From Flavobacterium collinsii (GTDB taxonomy: Bacteria > Bacteroidota > Bacteroidia > Flavobacteriales > Flavobacteriaceae), in assembly GCF_902804485.1 (NCBI RefSeq), contig NZ_CADCST010000097.1, positions 1-61,741 on the forward strand: a stretch of DNA of 61,741 nucleotides, given 5' to 3'. The notes beneath the pieces were generated by a model, which was not told where the DNA came from, did not search any database, and worked only from the letters and a program-made list of their open reading frames with translations. The position numbers were made by a program, and so were the translations under genes. Numbering within the stretch: the stretch's first letter is position 1; each line of letters begins with the position of its first letter. Positions 61,501 through 61,741 of the stretch are shown one piece after another.

Positions 61501-61601
61501 CGGCACCTGAAGTATTGAATTTCCAACCGGCACAAACTTTTACGGTAAAAGATGAATTACCGGTATCAAAAGGAAAAGGCTGGTTGTTGATCGTAAAATA
61601 A
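58596..61601 (+). CDS. Secreted DUF6067/GH123-like glycoside hydrolase
   Basis: The 1001-residue protein has a signal peptide (cleavage near SLTAQIKYS), an N-terminal beta-sandwich region (about 30-330), further beta domains, then a TIM-barrel half (about 640-930). Barrel motifs are TVINIHHANAINPYINYP, GVYLDDVAFDRI (an acidic pair about residue 775), IDLHSANQYN and GEYFDYEKNNPDFF. It fits the DUF6067 family, related to GH123-type enzymes; beta-N-acetylgalactosaminidase activity is possible but unproven. It is probably the main glycan-cleaving enzyme of this locus. Confidence 0.75.
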   Translation: MKTNLKNKPILSRLFILCLFVFSISLTAQIKYSDGNDSWNPNLLGNHRVVVAFNGTGDVAKTTIEWRRRDEKPELKKIIVQDASGKTIENIKTTDINREKGTIFFEPVSGKGTYYVYYLPYIDEGDANYPKGVYAKPEDKAAATWLAKIKSNLTDNCTVTEIQSVNAFNSFYPMEVIATAAETKDIIAKNSGSSFLVFPEDRLYSIRMKNDLPQRWIQKGVENTFSDTALRGEYLAFQLGVYALQNLDNVKVTFSNLISSTGAIIESKEINCINTDGTKYDGSFFANTVSVSKGKIQALWCGIDVPQTAAAGTYSGKAIVTADGKSKEIVLQIKVTNEITQNGGIDSPEKMTRLKWLNSTLAQENTVIAPYTPLTVKDTEISLLGRKVILGSNGFPTQIQTYFTPEMTTVGSKANDILSSPLAFHFLDATGKESLQWKNTGLKFLKKESGTVSWESISTSKSLEMDVHASLEFDGFLTYTVKITALEDAVFNDINFQMPIQPSSAKYMMGLGQKGGDRPANFDWKWDVAHKNQDGAWIGNVNSGLQFSLRDEKYSRPLNTNFYLQKPLLLPTSWGNENKGGITITPNPKSVLVNAYSGARNMKKGDILYYNFNLLITPFHALNTDFQWDTKFYHKYSDIDTIAKTGATVINIHHANAINPYINYPFIEFKKMKSYIDEAHEKGLKVKIYNTVREVSNKAYETFALRSLGHEIYSPGKGGGFSWLQEHVGDDYIAAWFVPEIKDAAIVNSGMNRWHNYYVEGMNWLTQNVGIDGVYLDDVAFDRITMKRIKRVLTKDGHPGIIDLHSANQYNKSDGFNNSANLYMEHFPYINKLWFGEYFDYEKNNPDFFLTEVSGIPFGLMGEMLQDGGNPWRGMVYGMTNRMPWSHNADPRPVWKLWDTFGIKGSEMIGYWSENCPVKTSNDKVLATVYKKNGTALISIASWADTDVKVKLIIDWKKLGINPAKATITAPEVLNFQPAQTFTVKDELPVSKGKGWLLIVK

Positions 61602-61664
61602 CGTCCATTTTATAAAGATTACACACCTTGGTTTGTCATTTCTGTAAAGGTTAGATATTTCGGT

Positions 61665-61693
61665 AACAAAATTTAACTTTAATAAATTTTGTT
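61665..61693. repeat. Perfect 11-bp inverted repeat before the last gene
   Basis: AACAAAATTTA and TAAATTTTGTT are separated by 7 bases and end 3 bases before an ATG. It could be an operator or a small terminator for the hydrolase gene. Confidence 0.5.
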
Positions 61694-61696
61694 GCG

Positions 61697-61741
61697 ATGA
61701 GAAATAATAGTCAAGATTCCACTTTAGAACGAAACTATTTA
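61697..61741 (+). CDS. Start of a truncated gene
   Basis: An ATG at 61697 opens 15 codons (MRNNSQDSTLERNYL) that run off the window. It could be the next gene of the sugar locus. It is too short for any identification. Confidence 0.3.
   Translation, partial: MRNNSQDSTLERNYL

Overview
The window looks like a Flavobacterium-type chromosome (Bacteroidota). The reasons are low G+C, a type IX secretion C-terminal sorting domain on a subtilase, a SusC/SusD pair, a Bacteroidota-type serine palmitoyltransferase, a NagB-deacetylase fusion, and several promoters of the Bacteroidota form TTTG-N19/20-TAnnTTTG. No rRNA, tRNA, CRISPR array, transposase or integrase was recognised. Most genes are chromosomal housekeeping genes; three blocks are accessory or specialised.

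Layout. 1-1.3 kb: serine palmitoyltransferase. 1.5-7.0 kb, minus strand: a nitric oxide defence cluster (unknown polytopic membrane protein, RIC repair protein, quinol NO reductase, azurin-like lipoprotein, NsrR-like Rrf2 regulator). One palindromic operator core, GAyAA-N2-TTrTC, precedes both norB and nsrR. 7.2-31.4 kb: mixed housekeeping genes (NYN RNase, glutamate-synthase-like flavoprotein, RdgB, DEAD-box helicase, DUF389 protein, PepD, ECF sigma factor, acyltransferase, Nudix hydrolase, nitronate monooxygenase-like enzyme, T9SS subtilase, MnmA, YidC, PyrG). This stretch also holds a decayed GH88 remnant and an unlisted 36-residue lysine-rich gene.

32.2-41.4 kb, minus strand: a compact export cassette that I consider the most interesting part. 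It encodes a C39-peptidase ABC exporter, an HlyD adaptor, a TPR protein, a small secreted protein, two paralogous DUF6625 glycosyltransferase-like proteins, and a 464-residue protein. That last protein joins a double-glycine-like leader, a Gly/Ser/Tyr/Asn-rich linker and a C-terminal GH24 (phage lysozyme type) muramidase domain. A lipoprotein and a two-helix membrane protein follow it immediately and are candidate immunity factors. A related hairpin element occurs three times in the cassette with pair-preserving changes, and two of the copies form near-identical direct repeats of about 47 bp bracketing the cassette.

42.0-61.7 kb: a carbohydrate utilisation locus run by a LacI-family regulator. 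To the left are a GHMP sugar kinase, a nucleotidyltransferase, an FHS-type permease and NagB. To the right are SusC, SusD, an arylsulfotransferase-like lipoprotein, a TsdA-like dihaem cytochrome and a DUF6067-type glycoside hydrolase. Two mirrored copies of a promoter block of about 60 bp, each with a pair of LacI-type palindromes 23 bp apart, stand before the left arm and before susC, so both arms are probably controlled by the same regulator.
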